From Catalinimonas niigatensis (lineage in GTDB: Bacteria > Bacteroidota > Bacteroidia > Cytophagales > Cyclobacteriaceae): a stretch of DNA of 64,000 nucleotides. The notes under the pieces were generated by a model. It did no database searches. It had not been told where the DNA came from and worked only from the letters and a program-made list of their open reading frames with translations. Position 1 is the first letter of the stretch. Each line of letters starts with the position of its first letter. Below, piece by piece: positions 52,904 to 62,146 of the stretch. Made by a program: the position numbers and the translations under genes. The DNA is taken from assembly GCF_030506285.1 (NCBI RefSeq), contig NZ_CP119422.1, forward strand, positions 186,001-250,000, in the 5' to 3' direction.

Positions 52904-54403
52904 TCAGGCAAACATCATTTTGGTTCCGGAAGCATAATGTATAATTTCTTCTTCGCTGGCTTCATCACGGCTGAGTTCGGCGGTCAATTGACCATTCCAC
53001 ATCACCAGAATGCGGTCGCTAAGCGCCAGCACTTCGGGCAATTCGGAAGAAATCAGCAAGATAGCTACTCCCTGTCGGGTCAGCTCTTTGAGAATGGAAT
53101 AGATTTCTGATTTTGCCCCTACATCCACTCCATGTGTAGGTTCATCCACCATAAATACTTTGGGTTCACGCAGCAGCCATTTGGCCAGCACTACTTTCTG
53201 TTGATTACCCCCACTGAGGTGGATCACCTTCTGCCGACTACCAGGCGTCATGATCCGCAGCATCTGTATATATTTTTCAGCAGCCTGCTTCACTTTATTA
53301 TGTTGAATAAAACCTTTTTCGGCCGCCTCAGTAAGGTAAGCAGAGATGATGTTGTCTTCCACACTCATATCCAGAAAAAGCCCGTTAGATTTTCTTTCTT
53401 CCGGCAGATAACCCATCCCCAACTCTGTTGCAGTTTGAGGGTGAGCAATATTGACTTTCTTTCCTTCCCAATAAATTTCACCTCCCATTTTCTTGTCTGC
53501 CCCCATAATGGTACGGGCAACTTCTGTTCGCCCGGCACCAACCAGTCCGGCAAGTGCCAGTATTTCTCCCTCTCGTAGCTGAAAGCTCACATCCCGAAAG
53601 CGCATTCCACTCAGGTTTTTAACTTCCAGTACTATCTTTTCCCGGGTATAAGACTGAAAATAATGCTTTTCCAACTGACGCCCCACCATCATGCGGATGA
53701 TTTCATCCACATTCGTTTCCGCTACATTACGTGTGCCCTGGTATTTGCCGTCTTTGAGTACCGTCACCCGGTCAGCAATGTCAAAGATCTCCGCCATGCG
53801 ATGAGAAATATATATGACGGACACCCCCACTTTACTCAGATCGCGGATGATCTTGAAAAGAATATGGGTTTCGGTCTCGGTAATGGAGGCTGTAGGCTCG
53901 TCTAATATGAGAAATTGGGGATTTTGAGAAAGTGCCTTAGCAATTTCTACCATTTGCTGCTGAGCAGCTGATAAATGCCTGAGTTCCATTTTAGGGCGGA
54001 TTTCCCCTATGTTGAGGCGGTCTAATAAGTGCTGGGTATTCTGATAAAGTTGTGGAAAATCAATCCATCCCCAGCGGTTGCGGGGTTTGTTGGTAGTATA
54101 GATATTTTCGGCAACGCTGAGGTTCTCCACCAGACTTCTTTCCTGATACACGATCGCAATGCCCAGCCGCTGCGCTTCCATCTGGTTAAAAATATTCACT
54201 TCTTTCCCATGCAATAGAATATGCCCCTGGTCAGGTTTAGTATTACCGGAAAGCACATTCATCAGCGTACTTTTGCCTGCGCCATTCTCACCACATAGGG
54301 CATGTACTTCTCCTTTTCTGATTTCCATACTTACTTCATCCAGGGCTTTTACTCCGGGAAAGTACTTGGAAATTCGCTTGACTTCCAGGCTAATCTCTTT
54401 CAA
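52904..54403 (-). CDS. sugar ABC transporter ATPase with two nucleotide-binding domains (RbsA type)
   Basis: The 499-residue protein has two tandem ABC domains. The first has the Walker A CGENGAGKSTLMNVLSGN, the signature LSAAQQQMVEIAKALSQ and Walker B FLILDEPTASIT. The second has the atypical AGLVGAGRTEVARTIMG loop and the signature LSGGNQQKVVLAKWLL with VFMVDEPTHGVDVGAKSE. This arrangement is that of RbsA, MglA and XylG. It is the first gene of the operon and is divergent from the AraC regulator. It powers uptake of a pentose, most likely D-apiose by context. Confidence 0.93.
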   Translation of the reverse strand: MKEISLEVKRISKYFPGVKALDEVSMEIRKGEVHALCGENGAGKSTLMNVLSGNTKPDQGHILLHGKEVNIFNQMEAQRLGIAIVYQERSLVENLSVAENIYTTNKPRNRWGWIDFPQLYQNTQHLLDRLNIGEIRPKMELRHLSAAQQQMVEIAKALSQNPQFLILDEPTASITETETHILFKIIRDLSKVGVSVIYISHRMAEIFDIADRVTVLKDGKYQGTRNVAETNVDEIIRMMVGRQLEKHYFQSYTREKIVLEVKNLSGMRFRDVSFQLREGEILALAGLVGAGRTEVARTIMGADKKMGGEIYWEGKKVNIAHPQTATELGMGYLPEERKSNGLFLDMSVEDNIISAYLTEAAEKGFIQHNKVKQAAEKYIQMLRIMTPGSRQKVIHLSGGNQQKVVLAKWLLREPKVFMVDEPTHGVDVGAKSEIYSILKELTRQGVAILLISSELPEVLALSDRILVMWNGQLTAELSRDEASEEEIIHYASGTKMMFA

Positions 54404-54571
54404 GGCAATAGGCTGCTTCTAAGTTATAGTTAAACCAAAAAATAGGAATATCATTAAAGATTTACTAAATGTAATGCTTTTTATAATGTTATTATTAATG
54501 AATATTGAACAAGTATAGCCTTTTATTTAAATCATTTCTACAAGTATTTTTTCATAAATAAGTACTATCTT

Positions 54572-54592
54572 GATCATTTTTAAAGATCATTT
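54572..54592. promoter_or_regulatory. possible regulator site, direct repeat
   Basis: GATCATTT occurs at 54572-54579 and again at 54585-54592, in the 240-base divergent region between the AraC regulator and the ABC operon. AraC-type regulators often bind tandem repeats there. The 13-base period is shorter than typical AraC spacing, so this is tentative. Confidence 0.3.
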
Positions 54593-54646
54593 AATGAGAA
54601 TCAGCAATATTGTATAGATACTGAGGATTGATAACGGGATATTATT

Positions 54647-55528
54647 ATGAAACCCATCCTAGAAAAACTTTTACCTCAACCTGATGCATCTTTTTCAGTC
54701 AGTGCCAAAGGCCAGCCGCTCTTTGATCCATTTCTGCATAAGCATGACATGTTTGAACTCACCTATATGCCCAGGATCAAAGCGCAAAGGTTTATCGGTG
54801 ACAATGTCAGAGAAATAGACGATTCAGAACTGGTACTGCTTGCTCCTAATCTGATCCATTGCTGGCATATTCTTAGAGCGGAAGAGCAAACAATCTCCGC
54901 ACTGGTGATCCATTTTTCTGAAGATTTTATGGGTAGCGATTTTTTTAAAAAGCCAGAACTTAGTGGCTTTCAAAAACTCATGAAATTGGCGCAAAGAGGC
55001 ATTAAATTCAACGGAAAGCTGGTCAAAGACATCGTTTCACTCATGCAAGACATGCGTGCAGAACCACCGATAAGACGTTTCATTACTTTGCTCAGAATTT
55101 TTGAAATCATGGCAGATGCTTCTTCTGACAATTATGAGATGATTGCCAGCGCGAATTATAAGACTCTGCGTGATGAAAAAGAATACAAGAAAATTAATCA
55201 AATCTATGGCTATGTTCAGCAAAATTATATGGAAAACATCAGCTTACAGACAGCGGCAGATATTGCCAACCTCTCTCCTTCAGCTTTTTGCAGGTATTTC
55301 AAAAAATGCACCCATAAGACTTTTATTGAATTTGTGAAGGAGGTGAGGATCAGTCGTGCCTGCCATATGTTACGCGATCAGCATATTTCCATTGCTGAAG
55401 TCGGCTATGCCTGTGGATACAATAACATGGCCAATTTTAATCGTCAGTTTCGGCAAGTCACACAAAAAAATCCAAGAACTTACCAAAGGTTATTCTCTTT
55501 TGAAGCTAATGGCACAAGAAAATTTTGA
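54647..55528 (+). CDS. AraC-family transcriptional regulator, likely of the apiose operon
   Basis: A 293-residue protein with an N-terminal cupin-like effector domain (FDPFLHKHDMFELTYMPRIK, then SELVLLAPNLIHCWHIL) and two C-terminal helix-turn-helix units (ISLQTAADIANLSPSAFCRY, ISIAEVGYACGYNNMANFNR, FRQVTQKNPRTYQR). The order and length are those of sugar-responsive AraC/XylS regulators. It is divergent from the ABC importer gene, the usual location for a pathway regulator. The effector is inferred to be apiose or a pathway intermediate. Confidence 0.88.
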   Translation: MKPILEKLLPQPDASFSVSAKGQPLFDPFLHKHDMFELTYMPRIKAQRFIGDNVREIDDSELVLLAPNLIHCWHILRAEEQTISALVIHFSEDFMGSDFFKKPELSGFQKLMKLAQRGIKFNGKLVKDIVSLMQDMRAEPPIRRFITLLRIFEIMADASSDNYEMIASANYKTLRDEKEYKKINQIYGYVQQNYMENISLQTAADIANLSPSAFCRYFKKCTHKTFIEFVKEVRISRACHMLRDQHISIAEVGYACGYNNMANFNRQFRQVTQKNPRTYQRLFSFEANGTRKF

Positions 55529-55619
55529 CAATCTATTGGTTTAAGTTTTATTACATAAAATATTATAAGACAATAGGTTATGCTTAAAATTTATCCAGAT
55601 ATATTAAAGGCTTCTATTT

Positions 55620-58600
55620 TTAATTAATTTCACTACCATGGTTTTGTTCTTCTAAAGAATGGATAATTTGCTCGATCATTTTCTTTCCTTCCTTTTTTGC
55701 ACTTTCTAGCTGTTCATAGGGAGCATCACTTTCCAGGAGAAGTTTACTATGATCAAGCCATTTTTTCAATTGATCTAATGACAAAATTTTCATCACCATA
55801 GCCATTTTATGGCTTGAATTTGATAAAACTCCTTTATCCTTTAGGGACATGGCTTTGTCATACTCTTCCTGAAATTTTGCAAAACTCTGGATGGCTTTGT
55901 TATAAAACTGCCTGGTCATCTCCATATCATCCTGAAATATCTTCTGCACCTCATCTATGTTCAGTGGTAAAGCCTGACCAGCAGCTTGTCTGGCTTTATT
56001 CTTTTTCATTGGAAGGTATTCCAGTATTTTTTTTTGTAAGTCATCAGGGTCAAAGGGCTTAGTCACTATATCAGTAAAAAGATGTGCCAGTGGATGTTTT
56101 TGCACCTCCTGTGGAGTGTCGGCAGTCAGGGCGATAATTGGTACTTGTTTGTAATGTTTTTCTTCCAAATCTCTGATCAGGCGAGTAGCCTGATAGCCAT
56201 CCATATTGGGCATGCGCACATCCATCAGGATGATATCATATTGTTTTGCCTGAGCCATTTCCAATGCCTCTTTGCCATCAACAGCTTCATCCGGTTTTAT
56301 TTGCCACCATTCATTCAAAAACTGGTTGACCACCATACGGTTAATGGCCTCATCTTCGGTCAGCAAAATTTCTATCTCCGGAAACTGAGCATCTTCTTCC
56401 ACCAGCTGAATTTCTTCCTTTGCCGGTACTTTTGCAGCATCTCCTTTTTTTACCGCCAGGGTAAAAAAGAAACAAGATCCTTCTCCCTTTTTACTTTTGA
56501 CTTCAATGTTGCTACCCATCATCTCCAGCAGCAGTTTGGTGATGGATAAACCAAGGCCAGTTCCGCCGTATTGCTTAACAGTAGAATTATCCGCCTGCGT
56601 AAATGCATCAAAAATAGTAAGAAGCTTATCCTGAGCTATACCAATACCGGTATCGCTAACAGAGAAATGTATCCATACTTTATCTTTTTTTACTTTTTTT
56701 AATTTTACCTCTACGTTGACAGAACCATTTTCGGTGAATTTTATGGCATTGCTCAGCAGATTATGCATCACCTGGGAAAGCTTCAGCTGATCCGTGCAAA
56801 TTACTTCAGGAATAGATTGATCCAATGCAAACTTTAGTACATTGTTCTTTTCCGATGCTTGAAGTTGGTGAGCATTGTATAGACTATTCATTAGTTCTGT
56901 TAGCCTTATACTGGATTCATCCACCGATACTTTGCCCGCTTGAATCTTGCTAAAGTCCAGAATATCATTGACTAGCATTTTGAGATTTTCCGCAGAAAAC
57001 TTTAGTGTCTGTAAGTTTTCCAACATTTCAGCTTGCTTATTCTGTCTTATCATCAGGTTGGACAAGCCCAGCACTGCGTTGAGTGGGGTACGGATTTCAT
57101 GGCTCATGTGGGCCAGAAAATCCTCTTTGGCACGGGCAGCAATTTCAGCTTTCTCTTTGGCGTTCCTCAGCGCCTCCTCTGTTTCTCTATTGTCTATGAG
57201 ATCAGCAATTTGTCTGGCCAATAAATCCAACAGTTTTTTACTCCGATCTGACAATTTACCTGACTTGCGATAATAGGTAGATAACACACCGATTACTTCT
57301 CCATTCCGACTGATCAATGGGGTTGATTGGGCTGAGTGATATCCGGCGTCTAACGCTACTTGTACAAATTCCTGATAACTTTCATCTCTTTCAACATCCT
57401 CAATTACACAACGTCTTCCTGATCGTAAGGCCCGGTTGAACGATGTATTATGTTGAATTTTTACTGACTCCAATTTCTTGAGAAAATCCCTGTCAAAACC
57501 ATAATGCGCTACTAATTCCAGGCTTCTCTTTTCTGGTTTAAAAAGCTGTATAAAACCAAATTCTGCCTCTAACAAAGTGATTGTTGTATTCAGCATTTTG
57601 TCCAATGCTTCTTGTATACTTTGTGTCTCCAACACCTCCATAGTCATTTTATGAAGTTCATTGAGAGACATGACCTCATACTCCAGATGCTGCTCACTTT
57701 TGCGTAACGCCTGCTCTGCTTTAGTGCGTTCTGTCAGGTCAACGCTCACTGCCAGTACTGAGCGCGGATGCCCCTGCTCATCGTCTAGCCTGGTAATACT
57801 GCTGTTTGCCCAGACAATACTTCCATCAGGTTTTACATAGCGCTTGTCTATGGATACCGGCTCATTGGTCATAAGCAACTTTTCAAAAGCAGAAAAACTA
57901 TGAGAGATATCTTCCGGATGCGTAATATCGCTCATGCCCATTTTCAAAAGCTCTTCTCTGGACCGTCCTAAAATATGACAAATCTGGTCGTTTACCTTAA
58001 GAATTTTGCCTTCCAGAGAAATTTCAGAAAGCCCAACGGCTGCTTTTGAGAAAATTGCTGCCAATTCTTTTTCGCTCCTACGTACCGACTCTTCACTCAT
58101 TTTGCGTTTGCTAATATCGCGTGTTGACCCTACAATAGACTCCACTTCTCCATCTGAAGAAAGAATAGGGACCAGAATATATTCCAAATAAATAGTTTTA
58201 CCTGTAGAGGTGGTGTATGATGTGGTATGTGCAGATGATCTCTTTGATTTACAAACAGTTTCAAAGCTATTGTGCACAACTTCAACCACTTCAGGAGCGG
58301 CACCAATATCAGGCATTTTTTTTCCCACTACATCTTCCACTTTTCTTTTTCCCAGAAAATTCAGATTTTTCTGATTGCAGTAAAGGAAACGCTTTTCTCT
58401 GTCCACGATAAAAATCCCATCCTCTACTGTTGAAAGTACAGTGTCAAATTCCTTTGCTCTTTTTTCTAGTTCGCTTAGTATCTTTTGTTGCGCCTCTTCT
58501 GCACATTTTCTTTTGGTGATATCCAGGATTACAGCGCCGGTTTGTAATACCCTTCCATTGTGCTCATATTGATCAACATTTACGCTCATGGATATCCAAC

Positions 58601-60011
58601 GGATTTGCCCGTTTTTATGGGTAATTTGCTTTTCAATGTCAAAGGATGAGCGCACACCATTCACCAGTTCAACAAACAGCTTTTTAGTTTCTTCCATATC
58701 CTGAGGATCAGTCAATTCCCAGAGGGTACGCTCCAGAAGTTCGTGCTCATCATAGCCGGTGATATCACAAAGCTTTTGATTGACAAGCAGAATGTTTCCT
58801 GTTTTTGCATCTGCCTGTAGATTTCCTACAATTTTTTGTTGAAAATGAGCTTTAAACTCTTCTTTTCGCCGTTTCAACTCTTCTTCAAACTTTTTGCGCT
58901 CAGTAATGTCATAAGAAACCACCAGTACTGCCTTGGTCTTCTCATGATCTTCAGGCAGAGGAGTGCCGTGGGAAACATAATAATGACCGTGGTTACTATG
59001 CTCATGCATAAATGACTGACCTGTCAAAGCCTTACGATAATAGGGTGCAAACTCATTGGCAAGTTTATCGCCCAAGGCTTCCCAAATCGTCTTACCTTCC
59101 AGATCTGAGCTTTTCAACCCCAACTGCTTCAGTGCCAGTCCATCAGCCAGGATATAACGCAGGTTTTGGTCTAGAATAAAAGCGGCACCAAAGGGTAAAT
59201 GAGAAGCAAGGTTACGATACAGATTTACCTCTTCAGCCATTTCTTCAGATTGTCTGCGGTCACTGAGTATGATATTCATACCCAGCCATTTGTCAACGCT
59301 ATTGTCAATATTGTGCAGCGCTATGGCCCTGGCTATTGTCCATGACCAACGCCCACTGGTAAGATGATGTACACGATAGGTGACTTTAAAAGGAGTTCCT
59401 GATTCTATGGATTTGCGCCAGAGGGTCAGTACTTTTTCTTTATCATCCGGATGAACCACATTCAGCCATCCGCTTGCTTTGTATTCTTCATAGGACTGTC
59501 CTGTAAAAGCGCACCAGGAGGGAGAATTTTCTTCAACCAGACCATCTGCATTGGTGGTCCAGATCATTTGCGCACTAGATTCCAGCAGATCTTTGTAATA
59601 GTGCTTTACACTGCTATAATTGATGGGCGCACGCGTAAGCTCTTTTGCCTGATGTAAAATATATTCTACCTGACCATTATCATCTGGTATTGGAATATAA
59701 GATAATTCATAGTTGGCAGCTTCATGCTGATCAGTTTCTGATGATATATTGTTTATTTGATATTTTTCTTCTTTCCCACTTTCACGTACTCTTTCCAGTT
59801 TGCTTCTTAGCATGTTGACTCCACCCAGCTTATTAGCATATTTTTTGTCCTGTACATAAGCGATTATATTTTTTTGGATGAGAGCAGTTTCAGTTTCACC
59901 TAACCATTCCAGATAAGCATTACTAATTCCAACACAGTTGAAGTTCCGATCTACCAGCCAATAAAGACCGGGCAGTTTATTACAAAGCTTATGCAGTAGA
60001 AGTATTTGCAT
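55620..60011 (-). CDS. hybrid sensor histidine kinase with six PAS domains, GAF, receiver and Hpt-like domains
   Basis: The 1463-residue protein is soluble and very long. About six PAS/PAC units span residues 10-770 (for example SGRWSWTIARAIALHNID, then GKTIYLEYILVPILSSDGEV). A GAF domain follows at about 790-950 (IQHNTSFNRALRSGRRCVIE). The HisKA box has phosphoacceptor His971 in AHMSHEIRTPLNAVLGLS, followed by an HATPase domain (NLLSNAIKFTENG, DTGIGI, GGTGLGLSI). The receiver domain has the phosphoacceptor Asp1264 in ILMDVRMPNMDGYQ. The end has an Hpt-like helix bundle with SSHKMAMVMKIL. It can thus act as an internal phosphorelay. It lacks an HTH, so it is not an HTCS regulator. It starts next to the AraC gene and faces it. 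Confidence 0.9.
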   Translation of the reverse strand: MQILLLHKLCNKLPGLYWLVDRNFNCVGISNAYLEWLGETETALIQKNIIAYVQDKKYANKLGGVNMLRSKLERVRESGKEEKYQINNISSETDQHEAANYELSYIPIPDDNGQVEYILHQAKELTRAPINYSSVKHYYKDLLESSAQMIWTTNADGLVEENSPSWCAFTGQSYEEYKASGWLNVVHPDDKEKVLTLWRKSIESGTPFKVTYRVHHLTSGRWSWTIARAIALHNIDNSVDKWLGMNIILSDRRQSEEMAEEVNLYRNLASHLPFGAAFILDQNLRYILADGLALKQLGLKSSDLEGKTIWEALGDKLANEFAPYYRKALTGQSFMHEHSNHGHYYVSHGTPLPEDHEKTKAVLVVSYDITERKKFEEELKRRKEEFKAHFQQKIVGNLQADAKTGNILLVNQKLCDITGYDEHELLERTLWELTDPQDMEETKKLFVELVNGVRSSFDIEKQITHKNGQIRWISMSVNVDQYEHNGRVLQTGAVILDITKRKCAEEAQQKILSELEKRAKEFDTVLSTVEDGIFIVDREKRFLYCNQKNLNFLGKRKVEDVVGKKMPDIGAAPEVVEVVHNSFETVCKSKRSSAHTTSYTTSTGKTIYLEYILVPILSSDGEVESIVGSTRDISKRKMSEESVRRSEKELAAIFSKAAVGLSEISLEGKILKVNDQICHILGRSREELLKMGMSDITHPEDISHSFSAFEKLLMTNEPVSIDKRYVKPDGSIVWANSSITRLDDEQGHPRSVLAVSVDLTERTKAEQALRKSEQHLEYEVMSLNELHKMTMEVLETQSIQEALDKMLNTTITLLEAEFGFIQLFKPEKRSLELVAHYGFDRDFLKKLESVKIQHNTSFNRALRSGRRCVIEDVERDESYQEFVQVALDAGYHSAQSTPLISRNGEVIGVLSTYYRKSGKLSDRSKKLLDLLARQIADLIDNRETEEALRNAKEKAEIAARAKEDFLAHMSHEIRTPLNAVLGLSNLMIRQNKQAEMLENLQTLKFSAENLKMLVNDILDFSKIQAGKVSVDESSIRLTELMNSLYNAHQLQASEKNNVLKFALDQSIPEVICTDQLKLSQVMHNLLSNAIKFTENGSVNVEVKLKKVKKDKVWIHFSVSDTGIGIAQDKLLTIFDAFTQADNSTVKQYGGTGLGLSITKLLLEMMGSNIEVKSKKGEGSCFFFTLAVKKGDAAKVPAKEEIQLVEEDAQFPEIEILLTEDEAINRMVVNQFLNEWWQIKPDEAVDGKEALEMAQAKQYDIILMDVRMPNMDGYQATRLIRDLEEKHYKQVPIIALTADTPQEVQKHPLAHLFTDIVTKPFDPDDLQKKILEYLPMKKNKARQAAGQALPLNIDEVQKIFQDDMEMTRQFYNKAIQSFAKFQEEYDKAMSLKDKGVLSNSSHKMAMVMKILSLDQLKKWLDHSKLLLESDAPYEQLESAKKEGKKMIEQIIHSLEEQNHGSEIN

Positions 60012-60612
60012 GTGGTAACAATATATTTTAGTAAATAGCGAATAATACTAGCTACCTGTCTTATCATAAGAGCAAGCTTTATAAGCTGAGTGTACTATTT
60101 ATTGAACTGTACTTACCTAAGTTTAGTAAAAAAAATTGTATTGGAAATATTTGAAATGATTAATTTCCATTTCATTTCAAAGTTTCTTTTCCATACTTCT
60201 TGGGGAATGATCTATAAAATTGTTATATCTAAAAGTAATAGTTATAAATGCTTATCAGGGTTTCAACCTGCTTTTATCTATAAGTCGTTTATTGGATTTG
60301 GAAGACTCGTGTTGATTTTAGAATCCAGTCATCTTGCACCAGACATTTACCTGGTGAATAAAGTTCCTAAGCTAAAAAGATTTATAAGGGAGCTTATTCA
60401 TACCACATTTCTCTTTTTTAAGCATTTACTTTGAACCCTTGGATAATTATCCGAACATTTCTTTAGAAACAGGATCACTTTTGATGTGTTCCGGCTTTTG
60501 TTTATGAAGCTGACAAAATTACCCGTTGAGGGGTAAACTATTTTTTTGAGAAAACAAAAGCCCTGCCATAATCCTGACAGGGCTTCTATTAGCATTTAGA
60601 AATTATTAAAAT
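60012..60612. other. 601-base intergenic region without a supported gene
   Basis: I see no coding feature that I can support here. A plus-strand frame at 60090-60434 is hydrophobic and low-complexity and has no recognisable motif, so I leave it out. The right end holds the SusD terminator on the minus strand. The left end is the upstream region of the hybrid kinase gene. Confidence 0.6.
60551..60585 (-). terminator. intrinsic terminator after susD
   Basis: On the minus strand AAGCCCTG and CAGGGCTT (60585-60578 and 60565-60558) form an eight-pair stem with a 12-base loop, followed by TTTGTTTTC. It begins about 30 bases after the SusD stop codon. Confidence 0.75.
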
Positions 60613-62124
60613 CTAATAGCCAGGGTTTTGTGGTCTGAGATTTGGATTTACTGCCAGGTCAACTTGTGGTAGTGGCATCAGATAATCCCGGTTTGGATCA
60701 AAACTAGGATGAGGTTCCAGAGAACTAGGTCCGGTGAATACTTCTTCCCCTAATCTTCTGCGTTTGATGTCATACCAGCGCTTATATTCAAACGCAAGTT
60801 CCAGACGTCTTTCATCCAACACCAAATCTATAAAATCGGCCTGGCTAATTCCTGCTGTTACGTCTTCCGGGAAGCTGGAGACTACCCCTGCCCAGTTTCT
60901 GGCTCTTTCACGGATTTGGTTCACATAGCCGATGGCTTCTGCATTAGGCCCACTTATTTCTGCCAAAGCTTCCGCTGCAATCAGCAATACTTCCGCATAG
61001 CGCATGGCTGCATAATTATTGTCAGAATTCCTGGTGTCACCGCTGGCATTACCCGGATATCTGGCATACTTGGCAATGTGTGGCCTTTGGGTATTGTCAA
61101 ATTCAGTGTATGGGACAAGTACCCCTGCTTCGGAAATAGAATCTTCAAAGCTCACTTCTTTACGGTAATCCCGGTCATCCCAGGTATTGTAGACTTCCAT
61201 AGAAGGTACAAGAACACTCCAACCCAGTTGATCTCCTCCCCTGACACCAGTCATCGGACCCATGATGTCATCATCAGCACCACCTGATCCTCCCTGTAAG
61301 CCCAGGAAGTCCATCACAAAAATGGGTTCATTCAGATTGTCTTGTTGTTCCGCTCTGAAAAGATCCTGAAAATCAGCCGTAAGTCCATAGCCAAACAAGT
61401 CTTTGTTATCAATTACCCATTTTGCTTCATCATAAGCGCTTTGATAATCTTCCAGGGTAAGGTATACTGAGGCCAGATAAGAAGCCGCTGTGCCTTTGGT
61501 AGCCCTGGATCTGATGCCACCATCATGAATATCCGGCAGCCATTGCTTTGCATATTCCAGATCTTCAATAATTCCGCTATAGACTTCACTGACCGGCGTT
61601 TTGGAAATATCCTGCACTATAGAGGGATCGGTGATAAAGAAATCAATATAGGGAATATCACCAAACACTCTAACCAGATGGTAATAGCTGAAAGCCCGGA
61701 TAAATCTGGCTTCAGCAATCAGGGGGTTGATTTCCTCATCGGACAAGTCCAGTGTTTCAGCCCCGGCTACCGCTGCATTGGCAGCACTGATAGTCTGATA
61801 CCAATAGGGCCAGAATTGGCGTACCATCCCATTGTCGGCATCCATATTAAAATCATTAACCTGTTGTCTTTCAGCAGGCGTACCGCGGTCGCCGATATCT
61901 ACCATATCCCCTCTGAGCATGAGTGCCGATACAAACTGCCTGCCGTACAGTCGTTCGGTAGAAATCCATCCATAGGCACCAAAAATAACAACTTCTACAT
62001 CATTTGGAGTTCTGAAAAGTGATTCGGGTGAAAGTAACCCTACTGGCTTCTCCTCCAGATCTGCACAGCTGGCAAAACAGACGACTAGCGCCATAATCCA
62101 TGCTTTATTTATTCTATTTTTCAT
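60613..62124 (-). CDS. susD: SusD/RagB-family nutrient-binding outer-membrane lipoprotein
   Basis: The 503-residue product has a lipoprotein signal (MKNRINKAWIMALVVCFASC, Cys at residue 20). Typical SusD parts follow: LLSPESLFRTPNDVEVVIFG, the AEARFIRAFSYYHLVRVFGDIPYI TPR-like helix (in part LVRVFGDIPYIDFFI), TKGTAASYLASVYLTLEDYQ and YAAMRYAEVLLIAAEALAEI. The C-terminal part ends with WYDIKRRRLGEE and PLPQVDLAVNPNLRPQNPGY. It forms the lid of a SusC transporter and binds an oligosaccharide at the cell surface. The gene lies 22 bases after susC. The glycan is not known; a pectin-type glycan is suggested by neighbouring genes only. Confidence 0.95.
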   Translation of the reverse strand: MKNRINKAWIMALVVCFASCADLEEKPVGLLSPESLFRTPNDVEVVIFGAYGWISTERLYGRQFVSALMLRGDMVDIGDRGTPAERQQVNDFNMDADNGMVRQFWPYWYQTISAANAAVAGAETLDLSDEEINPLIAEARFIRAFSYYHLVRVFGDIPYIDFFITDPSIVQDISKTPVSEVYSGIIEDLEYAKQWLPDIHDGGIRSRATKGTAASYLASVYLTLEDYQSAYDEAKWVIDNKDLFGYGLTADFQDLFRAEQQDNLNEPIFVMDFLGLQGGSGGADDDIMGPMTGVRGGDQLGWSVLVPSMEVYNTWDDRDYRKEVSFEDSISEAGVLVPYTEFDNTQRPHIAKYARYPGNASGDTRNSDNNYAAMRYAEVLLIAAEALAEISGPNAEAIGYVNQIRERARNWAGVVSSFPEDVTAGISQADFIDLVLDERRLELAFEYKRWYDIKRRRLGEEVFTGPSSLEPHPSFDPNRDYLMPLPQVDLAVNPNLRPQNPGY

Positions 62125-62146
62125 AATTCAATAATTTTAAACGTCT

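Noticed and set aside
55620-60011. Hybrid two-component regulator (HTCS) of a polysaccharide utilisation locus
   Set aside because: The protein has no periplasmic propeller sensor and no C-terminal AraC-type HTH; it is a PAS/GAF hybrid kinase ending in an Hpt-like domain.
60090-60434. Plus-strand open frame of 114 codons between the hybrid kinase and susD
   Set aside because: Hydrophobic, low-complexity AT-rich translation with no motif, no plausible neighbour and no family resemblance; its end reaches towards the SusD terminator region.
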